Shown here in pieces: positions 1 to 7,301 of a DNA stretch of 9,862 nucleotides. The notes below the pieces were generated by a model that was not told the origin of the DNA, did no database searches, and worked only from the letters and a program-made list of their open reading frames with translations. Position 1 is the stretch's first letter. Every line of letters begins with the position of its first letter. The stretch covers positions 1 through 9,862 of the forward strand of contig JAJYBN010000025.1 of NCBI GenBank assembly GCA_021779005.1, read 5' to 3'. A program made the translations under genes and the position numbers. The DNA comes from Pseudomonadota bacterium. Its GTDB lineage: Bacteria > Pseudomonadota > Gammaproteobacteria > Natronospirales > REEB76.

Positions 1-321
1 CTGGTGATCCACGGCGAAGAGGCCCTGTTGGCCGTGGGCTTCATCTTCGTGTTCCATTTCTTCCACAACCATTTCCGACCCGACAAATTCCCCATGAGCA
101 TCTCCATCTTCACGGGGCGTGTGCCGCTGGAAAGCTTCAAGGAAGAACGCCCGGCCCAATACGAACGCATGGTCGCGGAAGGCACGCTGGACAGCATGAT
201 CGTGGGGCCACCCTCCAGGTTCCTGGTGGTGGTGTCGACACTGTTCGGCGCCAGTGCCATCATCTTGGGACTGGCACTGATCATTTCCCTGTTCGTGACG
301 ATAATCTCATCTTATGTTTGA
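1..321 (+). CDS. C-terminal fragment of a membrane protein, probably b-type cytochrome-like (5' end outside window)
   Basis: The reading frame is open from the first base, so the gene begins upstream and only its last 106 codons are seen. The visible part has a first hydrophobic helix (about residues 8-20) holding several histidines (HGEEALL, then FHFFHNHFRP), a soluble stretch of about 45 residues with an FPM...FTG...ERP..YERM pattern, and a last helix of about 30 hydrophobic residues ending at the stop. A His-bearing helix, a short charged loop and a terminal helix recall the ends of cytochrome b-like subunits linked to multiheme c-type cytochromes; that assignment is from memory of the family and is tentative. 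The gene lies 155 nt ahead of ccmE on the same strand, which fits a cytochrome-related locus. It could be another polytopic redox membrane protein. Confidence 0.5.
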   Translation: MVIHGEEALLAVGFIFVFHFFHNHFRPDKFPMSISIFTGRVPLESFKEERPAQYERMVAEGTLDSMIVGPPSRFLVVVSTLFGASAIILGLALIISLFVTIISSYV

Positions 322-430
322 ACACATGGAACATCCGAAATGAATAGCACAAGACGGTATCGCCAATCGCATATGGCCTTAGTGTCATCGTGGTCAGACA
401 ACACTCTGAGGCTGGACATCTGGCGACCGC

Positions 431-448
431 AGCCCAAACGATTGGGCT
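431..448 (+). other. Perfect hairpin in the leader of ccmE
   Basis: AGCCCAA and TTGGGCT pair over 7 bp with a 4-nt loop (ACGA). The hairpin ends 28 nt before the ccmE start codon. No T-run follows, so it is not a classical intrinsic terminator for the upstream gene. It could be a terminator remnant, an mRNA-stabilising stem or a leader element; the sequence does not decide between these. Confidence 0.45.
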
Positions 449-476
449 CGGGCACCAAGCAGACAGGTTTACGCGC

Positions 477-938
477 ATGACCCCGGTACGTCGCAAGCGC
501 CTGCTGATCGTGGTGGTGATCGTGGCCGGCATGGCGGTGGCCACGGCCCTGGGACTGCAGGCTTTCAAGAAGAACCTGCTGTATTACTACACCCCGGAAC
601 AGGTGGCAGCCGGCGATGCCCATGTAGGCCAGCTATTCCGCATGGGCGGGCTGGTGGCCATGGGCAGCGTGCAGCGCAACCCCGGCAGCATGACCGTGCG
701 TTTCACCCTCACCGACATGCAGAAATCCATCCCGGTGGTGTACTCCGGGATCCTGCCGGACCTGTTCCGTGAAGGCCAGGGCATCGTGGTGTATGGGAAG
801 CTGGACAAGGGCGGACTGTTTGAAGCCCAGCAGGTACTCGCCAAGCACGATGCCACCTACATGCCGCCGGAAGTGGGCGCCGCCATCAAGAAGGCCGAGG
901 CCGCCCAGGCTGCGGCAGCGGCCAAAAGCGCATCTTGA
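477..938 (+). CDS. ccmE: Cytochrome c maturation protein CcmE (heme chaperone)
   Basis: CcmE takes heme from the CcmABCD complex, binds it covalently through a histidine and hands it to CcmF/H for attachment to apocytochromes c in the periplasm. The 153-residue product has the family's usual length. It begins with a basic cytoplasmic stretch (MTPVRRKR), then one membrane anchor (about residues 9-26), then an OB-fold beta domain with the familiar YYYTPEQV, GxxFRMGGLV, VxYxGILPDLFREGQG and LAKHDATYMPPEV stretches. The His of LAKHD is the heme-binding residue and is present. I chose the ATG at 477 because the frame upstream (from 390) adds 29 residues unlike CcmE, and the family starts just before the anchor; a weak purine-rich AGACAGG lies 9 nt upstream. 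The tail is rich in Ala and Lys. No other ccm genes are visible, though they may lie outside the window. A terminator-like hairpin starts at the stop codon. Confidence 0.95.
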   Translation: MTPVRRKRLLIVVVIVAGMAVATALGLQAFKKNLLYYYTPEQVAAGDAHVGQLFRMGGLVAMGSVQRNPGSMTVRFTLTDMQKSIPVVYSGILPDLFREGQGIVVYGKLDKGGLFEAQQVLAKHDATYMPPEVGAAIKKAEAAQAAAAAKSAS

Positions 939-963
939 ACACCAGGCGCTGGCGCCGGGTGTT
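938..963 (+). terminator. Candidate terminator hairpin at the end of ccmE
   Basis: AACACC (938-943) pairs with GGTGTT (958-963), and inside it GGCG (945-948) pairs with CGCC (953-956) around a small loop, with one A/G mismatch between the two stems. The stem begins on the last base of the ccmE stop codon. The following bases (CATCTAAG) hold only a poor T-run, so termination may be weak or Rho-assisted. Confidence 0.5.
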
Positions 964-998
964 CATCTAAGTCCTATCCAGAACAGTGGCGTGAATAT

Positions 999-1442
999 AT
1001 GCCGTCCTGCAACCTGGAGCGTGATGTTCCCTACAGAGCTGACCAGATGTTCGATCTGGTCATTGATATGGAACACTACCAAGATTTCATGCCCATCGAC
1101 TTCAGTGGACATATTGTTGAACATGGCCCGAACACCTTACGAACCAGTCAGGCAATCCGCATCGACCATATACCACTGACCTTCGACTCCACTGCCAGTT
1201 TCCACAGACCCGACTGGATCCGCGTCGAATCCACCAGCAAACATTTCAACTATTTTCTGATTGCGTGGACTTTTATTCGGTTGGAGCACGGATGCAACGT
1301 CCGCGTGCAAGTTGATTGCACAACTCATTCACCCCCGTTGGGTGTTCTATTGGCGCCGTGGATTGAAACATTTAGCAAAGTACTGATCACAGCTTTCGAA
1401 AGGCGCGCTAAAGACATGTATGGCATGGCGCCGGCATCTTAA
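999..1442 (+). CDS. RatA/Coq10-like START-fold (SRPBCC) protein
   Basis: The 147-residue product matches the compact single-domain Coq10/RatA family. It has an N-terminal strand ending in VPYRADQMFDLVIDMEHYQDFMP, the typical family opening (VpysaeqmydLVaDvekYpeFlP), a central beta sheet with paired hydrophobic strands (about residues 37-105), and a long C-terminal helix (APWIETFSKVLITAFERRA). In eukaryotes Coq10 binds ubiquinone or its precursors; bacterial members are called RatA from work on Escherichia coli, but many are likely lipid- or quinone-binding proteins. The start is the only sensible ATG and gives the full domain; its ribosome site is weak. It lies 60 nt after ccmE, beyond the hairpin, and converges with the cytochrome c gene on the other strand with a 34-nt gap. 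Its base use looks more AT-rich than the hydrogenase genes. The fold assignment is firm; the substrate is unknown. Confidence 0.8.
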   Translation: MPSCNLERDVPYRADQMFDLVIDMEHYQDFMPIDFSGHIVEHGPNTLRTSQAIRIDHIPLTFDSTASFHRPDWIRVESTSKHFNYFLIAWTFIRLEHGCNVRVQVDCTTHSPPLGVLLAPWIETFSKVLITAFERRAKDMYGMAPAS

Positions 1443-1476
1443 ACTGTCGCAGGATCCATGCATCTATTTCCCAGCC

Positions 1477-2196
1477 TCATTGAATTCCTGAAAGATATTC
1501 GGCTACCGCTTTCCGCTGCCGCTCGTCAAGCGTGGCAGCAACACTGTCCATGATGGAACTTGGACGCTGTCCGGAAGCAAACCGGTCCAACTGGTCGATG
1601 ATGTAAATCGCGTGTTGGCCGTATAATTTCGGGACGGCAATTGTACCCAACTTCCCATGCCCCATCATTCCCATCATCGGCCGTCCCATCATTGGCATAT
1701 GTTGCTGGTTTGCCCTGTCATGACAGGCGATACAGGCATTCATCGATCCAGGACCAACCTGCGTGATGAAGACGTGCCTGCCGCTGTCTGCCAACGACCC
1801 GTCCTTGACCGGGTCTGGATGAATCACCTGCTCGGCATAGAAGCCCACCACATCAGTTGCGTCTGATGCCGACAAACTAGCTACGATACCCGACATGATC
1901 TCAGAAGGTCGATCCCCGTTGCTGAATGCACGCAGTTGTGAGTAAAGATATGATGGATCCTGACCTGCGAGCTTTGGATATTGCGGATTACTGTTGTTGC
2001 CGTCTGCGCCGTGACATGCAGCGCATCTGGTTTGCGCAACAGATTTGCCTTGGTGGGAATCACTGTTCGCGGGATCGAAAGATATAGAGTTTGACCACCC
2101 CATGTCTCCGGTAGAAGTCTGTGCAAAGGCAGCTGATGTAGCGCCCCCAATGAACATAACAATCAAGCACAATATATATAAGAATTTCCTGTTCAT
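1477..2196 (-). CDS. Diheme cytochrome c, c4-like, with a Met/His-rich loop
   Basis: This is a periplasmic electron carrier. The 239-residue product starts with a Sec signal peptide (MNRKF, a hydrophobic core, cleavage near AFA|Q at about residue 25). Two similar cytochrome c domains follow. Domain 1 has CAACH (C58, C61, H62) and a downstream RPSEIM whose Met101 is the likely sixth heme ligand. Domain 2 has CIACH (C155, C158, H159) and a matching RPSSIM (Met216). The paired KLAGQ.../KLYGQ... and (L/R)xFxxGxRPS repeats are typical of cytochrome c4. Unusual is an insertion right after the second heme site, about residues 166-180, with seven Met and two His. I start at the ATG at 2196 because it gives a normal signal peptide; an ATG at 2250, 5 nt after tatA, would add 18 residues and cannot be ruled out, as neither has a good ribosome site. 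It is the last gene of the minus-strand series. Confidence 0.9.
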   Translation of the reverse strand: MNRKFLYILCLIVMFIGGATSAAFAQTSTGDMGWSNSISFDPANSDSHQGKSVAQTRCAACHGADGNNSNPQYPKLAGQDPSYLYSQLRAFSNGDRPSEIMSGIVASLSASDATDVVGFYAEQVIHPDPVKDGSLADSGRHVFITQVGPGSMNACIACHDRANQQHMPMMGRPMMGMMGHGKLGTIAVPKLYGQHAIYIIDQLDRFASGQRPSSIMDSVAATLDERQRKAVAEYLSGIQ

Positions 2197-2255
2197 ATTA
2201 CGAGCATGTGTCTGCCTAATCAGGTTATCGTGTTCATGCGTTATACGCATTCCAA

Positions 2256-2447
2256 TTATTTATAGGGTTTGATTTCAGTCTTGCTCTGCGGCTTATCGGC
2301 TTCCGGGCTTTCCCCTTCCTGGGATGCCTTCTTGAAGCTGCGGACCGCCTTGCCAAGATCTTCGCCCATGTTTGGCAGCTTGGCCGTACCGAAAACCAAC
2401 ACTATCACCAGCAGGATCAATATGATCTTTCCGACACTGAGTTCCAT
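2256..2447 (-). CDS. tatA: TatA/TatE-like twin-arginine translocase subunit
   Basis: TatA forms the membrane patch through which the Tat system moves folded proteins. The 63-residue product has the full TatA plan: a short N-terminus, one membrane helix (about residues 6-19), the FGTAKLP hinge, an amphipathic helix (GEDLGKAVRSFKKA) and an acidic to polar tail. It is shorter than housekeeping TatA (about 80-90 residues), nearer to TatE-like forms. No tatB or tatC is adjacent. A strong GGAGG site stands 6 nt before the ATG. The gene follows the prenyltransferase by 32 nt and precedes the cytochrome. The hydrogenase small subunit in the same locus carries a Tat signal, so a dedicated or supplementary role in hydrogenase export is a reasonable inference, not shown. 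Confidence 0.9.
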   Translation of the reverse strand: MELSVGKIILILLVIVLVFGTAKLPNMGEDLGKAVRSFKKASQEGESPEADKPQSKTEIKPYK

Positions 2448-2453
2448 GTTACG

Positions 2454-2458
2454 CCTCC
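2454..2458 (-). promoter_or_regulatory. Ribosome binding site of tatA
   Basis: GGAGG on the minus strand, 6 nt before the ATG at 2447, fixes the tatA start. Confidence 0.75.
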
Positions 2459-2463
2459 AGAAC

Positions 2464-2479
2464 CGGGCAATCGTGCCCG
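2464..2479 (-). other. Small intercistronic hairpin between the prenyltransferase gene and tatA
   Basis: CGGGCA and TGCCCG pair over 6 bp with a 4-nt loop, just after the prenyltransferase stop codon (2482-2480) and before the tatA ribosome site. No T-run follows, so it more likely tunes mRNA stability or relative expression than ends transcription. Confidence 0.4.
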
Positions 2480-3376
2480 TCAGAATTTAAAAAACCAGCC
2501 GAGTGCAAATAAAATGATGATCGACATAATTACCGCCACGTTCATGCCCAGGTAGGGAATCAGTTCCCTGGACTTCTCGGCCTTGCGCAACACCTGATAA
2601 GCCAGCGGTAGGGCCGCCAGCAATGGGATCAACCCCAGCAGGGTCATGCGCGGGAACAATCCGATGCCGACACCGACAGCAATCGGTGCGAACGATAGCA
2701 GCAAAAATGCCACATAGATGCGGGCACTGGGGCCACGACCGAGGGTGATGGGGAAATGCCGACGTCCCACCTGCTTATCCGCCTCCACATCCGGGAACTG
2801 GTTGATCAGTAGCAATTCACTAACCAGGAAAAACGGCGTCAGGGAGGCGAGAAAGGCTGCCCGGCTATATCCGTCCATCAGCACATAACTGGTACCCGTG
2901 ACCATCAGCGGGCCCAAACCCAGGCCCGGGGCTATCAGGCACAGCAGCGGATAGCGCGTGAGCCAGTTGGTGTAGACGCCGATGATCAGTAGTCCGAGCA
3001 GCCCCAGTGGCAGCAACGCCACGCCGTGTACGTAGATGAAATAGATGCCGACAGCCGCGGTGATCACAAAACTGAACACCGCTGCCGAGAACGTCAGGGC
3101 CGCGGCTTCCGGATGCACCAGCAGCGCTCCGCTGCCGCCGCTGAACGGTGTCTTCACGGTCATGGCATCCAGGCCGCTGGTGAAATCCTGGTATTCGTTC
3201 AACAGATTGACGCTGACATTAGCCATCAGCGCACCTAGCAGGACCAGCAGTACATCCACGATGACTACATGCCCAGTCAACCGGTATGCGATCGCAGTCC
3301 CGAGGAACACACACACGATCGGCAGGATGAGGAAATTCGCACGCGAAGATTTTAATACAGAAACCAGAGAATTCAT
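2480..3376 (-). CDS. UbiA-family prenyltransferase, MenA-like
   Basis: UbiA-family enzymes are membrane proteins that attach a polyprenyl chain to an aromatic ring, the step that makes quinones lipophilic. The 298-residue product is almost wholly hydrophobic, with eight to nine predicted membrane helices. It has both metal-diphosphate motifs: N60-E-Y-x-D64...D70 (NEYQDFTSGLD) in the first conserved loop and D196-x-x-x-D200 (NQFPDVEADKQVGRR) in the second. The NEYxDxxxGxD form is closest to MenA, which prenylates 1,4-dihydroxy-2-naphthoate to make menaquinone, but the acceptor cannot be read from sequence. A weak GGAAAG site lies 7 nt before the ATG. It follows hynL by 176 nt on the same strand and is followed by tatA. 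Placement beside a quinone-linked hydrogenase suggests a role in supplying its quinone; that is inference. It may have its own promoter, but I see no convincing one. Confidence 0.85.
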   Translation of the reverse strand: MNSLVSVLKSSRANFLILPIVCVFLGTAIAYRLTGHVVIVDVLLVLLGALMANVSVNLLNEYQDFTSGLDAMTVKTPFSGGSGALLVHPEAAALTFSAAVFSFVITAAVGIYFIYVHGVALLPLGLLGLLIIGVYTNWLTRYPLLCLIAPGLGLGPLMVTGTSYVLMDGYSRAAFLASLTPFFLVSELLLINQFPDVEADKQVGRRHFPITLGRGPSARIYVAFLLLSFAPIAVGVGIGLFPRMTLLGLIPLLAALPLAYQVLRKAEKSRELIPYLGMNVAVIMSIIILFALGWFFKF

Positions 3377-3552
3377 GGCGGTCTTTCCGCAACTTCGGTG
3401 TGGTTAGTGACTCTTAAGTATCTGTTTCTCTTTTAATAACTACTGTTGCTTTTGATATAGAAAAGCCGCCAGACAAAACAGAAACATGGCGCCGCTTCCG
3501 TGCAAGCCCACTTGCTAGGGTCCGCCCGTTCGAGATGCCTGCCTTACCTGTC
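3377..3552. other. Gap between hynL and the prenyltransferase gene
   Basis: This 176-nt stretch is richer in A+T than the neighbouring hydrogenase genes. I see no gene, no FNR-type box and no clear intrinsic terminator. A 5-bp stem (GCAAG/CTTGC, 3502-3515) is followed on the minus strand only at a distance by a T-rich stretch (about 3472-3486), so it is at most a weak terminator. The gap may hold a promoter for the downstream prenyltransferase-tatA-cytochrome genes. Confidence 0.4.
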
Positions 3553-5298
3553 TCAGCAAACGCGAACTTTGAGTAATTCCTCGCCGGCCGGGTCCACCAT
3601 ATGCACGGCACAGGCCAGGCAAGGATCGAAACTGTGGATGGTGCGCAGGATCTCCAGCGGTTGGTTCACATCGTTCAGCGTCTGCCCCTTGAGCGAGGCT
3701 TCGTAGGGTCCATCATTGCCGGCCGGATCACGCGGTCCCGCATTCCAGGTGCTCGGTACTACCGCCTGATAGTTGGTGATCTTGCCGTCGTCGATCACGA
3801 TCCAGTGCGCCAACGCACCGCGCGGAGCTTCCGTGAACCCTACCCCCTGGGCATGTTTCGGCCAGGTGGAGGGCTCCCACAGTTTCTCATTGAAGGTGCG
3901 CACGTCGCCGGCGGCGATATTCGCCATCAGATTTTTGTACCAGGTAGGCATCCAGTCGGCAATGATCTTGGCTTCCAGGGTGCGGGCAGCGGTTCGGCCC
4001 ATGGTCGAGAACATGGCTTCCAGCGGCAAGCCCAGTTTGCCGAGCGCCATCTGCGCAAGTTCACGAGTCTGCTCATTACCCTTGGCATACAGCACCAACA
4101 CGCGCGCGAGCGGGCCCACTTCCATCGGATGTCCGCGCCAGCGCGGTGACTTCAACCAGGAATAGGAGGCCTCGGTATTGAGATAGTCGTACGGTGGGGT
4201 CGGACCGGTATAATCCAGCTTGGTCTCACCGTGGTAGGGATGCAGGCCTTCATTCTTGCCGACACTGTAGTCATACCAGGAATGGCCAATGTATTCCTTG
4301 ATCTGGTCTTCCGCGTTCAGGTCGATGTCCAGTACCTCGTTCAAATTGCGGTTGAGGATTGCGCCCCGCGGAATCATGTAGCTGGAAAGATCCGCATCGC
4401 CTTTCTCAGGGAAATCCCCATAGCACAGGAAATTCCCAGTGCCCTCGCCATGCCCGGGTGTAAACCAATCCTTGTAGAAGGATGCGATCGCCAGGGTATC
4501 AGGGACATATACCTGGTCCACGAAGGTCTGCATCTGCTCGATGATATTCGCCACAGTTGACAGTCCCACCATGTTCACTGCAGTGGTGCCGGTGGTATCC
4601 CCCGTGCCTACGCTGATGGCGGCTGGGGTACCGCCCACCAGGAAATTGGGGTGCGGGTTCTTGCCGCCGAAGATTGTGTGCAGCTTGCACACTTCCCGTT
4701 GCCAGGCCAGGGCATCCAGATAATGTGACACGGCCATCAAGTTGGCTTCCGGCGGAAGCTTGTAGACCGGGCTTCCCCAATAGGCATTGGCAAAGATGCC
4801 AAGCTGACCTGATTCCACCAGCTTCTTGACGCGCTGCTGCACATCGCTGAACAGGCCCGGTGATGAGCGGGGATAACTGGATAAGGATTGCGCCAGTGCT
4901 GAAGTCTTCTGCGGATCGGCCTTGAGGGCCGAAACCACATCCACCCAGTCGAGCGCATGCAGATGGTAGAAATGCATGACATGGTCGTGCACGAACTGGG
5001 CAGCGATCATGAGATTGCGTATCAGTTGCGCATTCGGTGGGATTTCATAATTGAGAGCGTTCTCGACAGTGCGCACCGATGCGATGCCGTGCACCAGCGT
5101 GCACACACCGCAGATGCGTTGCGCAAACGCCCAGGCATCCCGCGGGTCGCGGCCGCGCAGGATGATCTCGATCCCGCGTACCATGGTGCCGCTGCTGGAA
5201 GCCCGGACGATGGTATTGCCGTTAATCTCTGCTTCGATACGCAGATGCCCTTCGATGCGGGTGATGGGATCGACGACGATCTTCGTTTGTGAGTTCAT
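3553..5298 (-). CDS. hynL: [NiFe]-hydrogenase large subunit, Isp-type (HynL)
   Basis: The large subunit holds the Ni-Fe site that splits or forms H2. The 581-residue precursor begins with the family signature IVVDPITRIEGHLRIE (E16). It carries the N-terminal ligand motif RICGVC (C63, C66) with H70, and the C-terminal ligand motif DPCLACAVH (C560, C563, H566), so all four Ni-binding cysteines are present. Fifteen residues follow H566 (from MVDPAGEE to the end); the family is cut after this His once Ni is in place, so this should be the peptide removed by the protease encoded upstream. Length is normal for group 1 enzymes. The start ATG has an AGAGG site 7 nt upstream and lies 16 nt after the isp2 stop. 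The subunit is separated from its small partner by isp1 and isp2, the hallmark of Isp-type hydrogenases. It has no signal of its own and should be exported with HynS. Confidence 0.97.
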   Translation of the reverse strand: MNSQTKIVVDPITRIEGHLRIEAEINGNTIVRASSSGTMVRGIEIILRGRDPRDAWAFAQRICGVCTLVHGIASVRTVENALNYEIPPNAQLIRNLMIAAQFVHDHVMHFYHLHALDWVDVVSALKADPQKTSALAQSLSSYPRSSPGLFSDVQQRVKKLVESGQLGIFANAYWGSPVYKLPPEANLMAVSHYLDALAWQREVCKLHTIFGGKNPHPNFLVGGTPAAISVGTGDTTGTTAVNMVGLSTVANIIEQMQTFVDQVYVPDTLAIASFYKDWFTPGHGEGTGNFLCYGDFPEKGDADLSSYMIPRGAILNRNLNEVLDIDLNAEDQIKEYIGHSWYDYSVGKNEGLHPYHGETKLDYTGPTPPYDYLNTEASYSWLKSPRWRGHPMEVGPLARVLVLYAKGNEQTRELAQMALGKLGLPLEAMFSTMGRTAARTLEAKIIADWMPTWYKNLMANIAAGDVRTFNEKLWEPSTWPKHAQGVGFTEAPRGALAHWIVIDDGKITNYQAVVPSTWNAGPRDPAGNDGPYEASLKGQTLNDVNQPLEILRTIHSFDPCLACAVHMVDPAGEELLKVRVC

Positions 5299-5314
5299 GA
5301 GAAACCTCTATGCT

Positions 5315-6643
5315 TCATCCAAGGTTATCCGCCACCATCTCCAGCAGACTGTGGGTGGATTTGTCCCAGTTAAAGTGCGCTTTGGCATCGTCAAACGTCG
5401 CCCGGCAATCGGAACAACTGGTAAGGAAAGTACCCGCCCCGGTATCATCGACCTCGCGCAATTTGGATTCCATGGTGCGGTAACGCAACGGTGCCGCACG
5501 TTTGATGTCCAGCACGCCGCCACCGCCACCGCAGCAGAAGCTGAACGCCTTGCTGTTTTCCAGCTCGTGCAAATCCAATCCCAGCGCCTGCATGAGTTGG
5601 CGGGGGGCGTTCATAACGCCACCCTTGCGCGCCAATTGGCAGGGATCATGGAACGTCACTTCGCCGTTGCCAGCCTTGTGCAATTTCAAACGCCCGGCTT
5701 CCAGCTGCTCAGCCAGATATTCCGTCACATGCAGCACGCGAAACGGCAACGGCTTGCCGTAAAGTTCGGCCGCCTCCCAGCGCAGCGCCGTGTAGGCATG
5801 GCCGCATTCCGGCACCACCAGCACCTTGGCATGGCAGGCCAGCGCCTGCTCGATGAGCCTGAGGCTGATGCGCCGCTGCCAATCACGCCCGCCAGCGTAG
5901 TAACCGTAGTTTTCCGCTACCAGCCCTTCGCTGCGGAAGGTGCACTCGACACCCAAGTGCTGCATGACGCGCGCCAGGGCCGCCACGGCTTTTGGATAAT
6001 GCTCAATGTCGGTACGCGGCACGCACAACATGACATCGGCCTTGGATTTGTCCATGGGAATTTCGACATGAAATTCCCGGCCGATGGCCTTAAGCATCTC
6101 CAAGTATGGCTCAGAAGAGCTTTCAGGCTGACCAGTCTGCTGCTGGTGCCTGGCTTTCGCATACAGCTCGGCCGGCGCCAGCCCCGCATCAAACATGGCA
6201 CGGCGCGCCTGCTCGATGAGCGCGGCCACATCGATGCCCATCGGACATATGATGCTGCAGCGTCCGCACATGTTGCAGCTGTCGAAAAGCAGGTGCTGCC
6301 AGTTTTCCAGTTCAGCGGCGCTCACACGCTGCTTCAATCCGAATAACTTGAAAAAAAGTGCAAACGGACCGGACTCACGTTTGTAGGCCTGCTTGAACGG
6401 TTCGACTTTTAAAATCGGGGTGTATTGGGGATCCTCGGTGGCGATATAGAAATGGCAGGCGTCGGCGCACATTCCACAATGGATGCAGGACTCGAGCCTG
6501 AGCGCCGTCATGGCGCCATAGTCCATGGCGAAACTCTGCATGGCGCGCTCCACCCGCGCCTGATTGCTCAGGTCACCCTGAAGGTCGGCCGGCATGGCGC
6601 GCACCTTGCCGGCGGTTGTAGCATTCACAGACTGTGCACTCAT
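5315..6643 (-). CDS. isp2: Isp2, HdrD/DsrK-like Fe-S electron transfer protein
   Basis: Isp2 is a cytoplasmic or membrane-bound iron-sulfur protein related to the catalytic subunit of heterodisulfide reductase (HdrD) and to DsrK; it pairs with the cytochrome Isp1. The 442-residue product has two [4Fe-4S] ferredoxin motifs, CIHCGMCADAC (C53, C56, C59, C63) and CNMCGRCSIIC (C123, C126, C129, C133). A C-terminal cysteine-rich CCG domain follows: C335, C370-C371, C410 and C413, spaced CX34CCX38CXXC, the ligand set of the noncubane [4Fe-4S] cluster of HdrB/D. The first CCG repeat is degenerate (only VPEC280GH remains), as in HdrD/DsrK proteins. Its start overlaps the isp1 stop (ATGA) and has an AAGGGAG site 7 nt upstream. 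The family suggests electron exchange with a thiol-disulfide or sulfur couple, or simply transfer to Isp1; the true partner is unproven. No twin-arginine signal is seen, so it should stay inside. Confidence 0.93.
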   Translation of the reverse strand: MSAQSVNATTAGKVRAMPADLQGDLSNQARVERAMQSFAMDYGAMTALRLESCIHCGMCADACHFYIATEDPQYTPILKVEPFKQAYKRESGPFALFFKLFGLKQRVSAAELENWQHLLFDSCNMCGRCSIICPMGIDVAALIEQARRAMFDAGLAPAELYAKARHQQQTGQPESSSEPYLEMLKAIGREFHVEIPMDKSKADVMLCVPRTDIEHYPKAVAALARVMQHLGVECTFRSEGLVAENYGYYAGGRDWQRRISLRLIEQALACHAKVLVVPECGHAYTALRWEAAELYGKPLPFRVLHVTEYLAEQLEAGRLKLHKAGNGEVTFHDPCQLARKGGVMNAPRQLMQALGLDLHELENSKAFSFCCGGGGGVLDIKRAAPLRYRTMESKLREVDDTGAGTFLTSCSDCRATFDDAKAHFNWDKSTHSLLEMVADNLG

Positions 6644-7299
6644 GAGGGCGCTCCCTTACGTGCCAGGAAGTAACCATTGATCATCCGGGACGGAAAGATA
6701 TAAAACGCATGCATCAGTTTCCCGAACGGGAACCAGATCAGCAGTAGATCGAAGCTCAGGATATGCCAAGCCATCAGCGTCTCGTAGCGCGCTCCAAAAT
6801 GGGCAGTGGCCATCAGGCCGGTCACGATCACCAAAGTGGTGACAAACCAGCTGAAATAGTCGTCGAAATTTGACAGCTTGCGCAGCACGCTGTAGGCGAG
6901 ACGCCTGAACAAAACAGCCAGTAACAGTGTGAAAGTCACCACCGCAATAATCGTAACAATACTGCTTGGTAGGGTCGCCCAGCTGACACCGAACAGGCTT
7001 TTGATAAAAAGCACATGCGGTGCAAAAAACAGTATCACCAGGAACAGGCCAATGTGGTAACTGTAACCCAGGGCTTCACCATAGCCGGTGCGTACGATGA
7101 ACCGCCGATACGGCCAAGATCGCGAACCGGCTACCGCCAGACCCAGCATGAAAGACTTGAAGAAGCCGTTGCGGGGCACCGACAGATGGGGGTGAAAACG
7201 CAGCAGCACGGTTCCCACCAGCCGCCATAACACCCCGAAACAGAACACCACCAGTGCGACCTTAAGGGCCGGACCGCGGGCAAACTCCAGTAATTCCAT
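6640..7299 (-). CDS. isp1: Isp1, NarI/DsrM-like b-type cytochrome membrane subunit
   Basis: Isp1 anchors the hydrogenase and passes electrons between the periplasmic dimer and Isp2 or the quinone pool through b hemes. The 219-residue product has about five hydrophobic helices (near residues 11-31, 79-100, 110-132, 150-168 and 175-195). Histidines that could bind heme are H82, H95, H167, H179 and H197; H179 and H197 are 18 residues apart, the spacing of the second His pair of NarI. I start at the ATG at 7299 because the strong AAGGAGGA site sits 6 nt before it; the ATG at 7305, overlapping the hynS stop, touches that site directly and is unlikely to be used. A longer upstream frame (to 7506) lies inside hynS and is not coding. 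The gene begins 2 nt after hynS and overlaps isp2 by 4 nt, so the three are coupled. Confidence 0.92.
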   Translation of the reverse strand: MELLEFARGPALKVALVVFCFGVLWRLVGTVLLRFHPHLSVPRNGFFKSFMLGLAVAGSRSWPYRRFIVRTGYGEALGYSYHIGLFLVILFFAPHVLFIKSLFGVSWATLPSSIVTIIAVVTFTLLLAVLFRRLAYSVLRKLSNFDDYFSWFVTTLVIVTGLMATAHFGARYETLMAWHILSFDLLLIWFPFGKLMHAFYIFPSRMINGYFLARKGAPS

Positions 7300-7301
7300 G
7301 A

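Noticed and set aside
390..476. Upstream extension of ccmE
   Set aside because: The added 29 residues do not resemble the CcmE N-terminus, and they cover the leader hairpin; the ATG at 477 gives the usual length.
3502..3515. Hairpin after hynL as an intrinsic terminator
   Set aside because: The stem is only 5 bp, and the T-rich stretch begins well downstream of it rather than directly after.
3601..4149. Plus-strand frame of 182 codons
   Set aside because: It is antisense to the highly conserved C-terminal half of hynL and has no family features.
5051..6346. Long open frame (431 codons) on the + strand
   Set aside because: It lies antisense to isp2 and the start of hynL, both of which have complete family motifs. 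Its product is rich in His, Arg and Ala with no recognisable domain, as expected for a shadow frame in GC-rich DNA.
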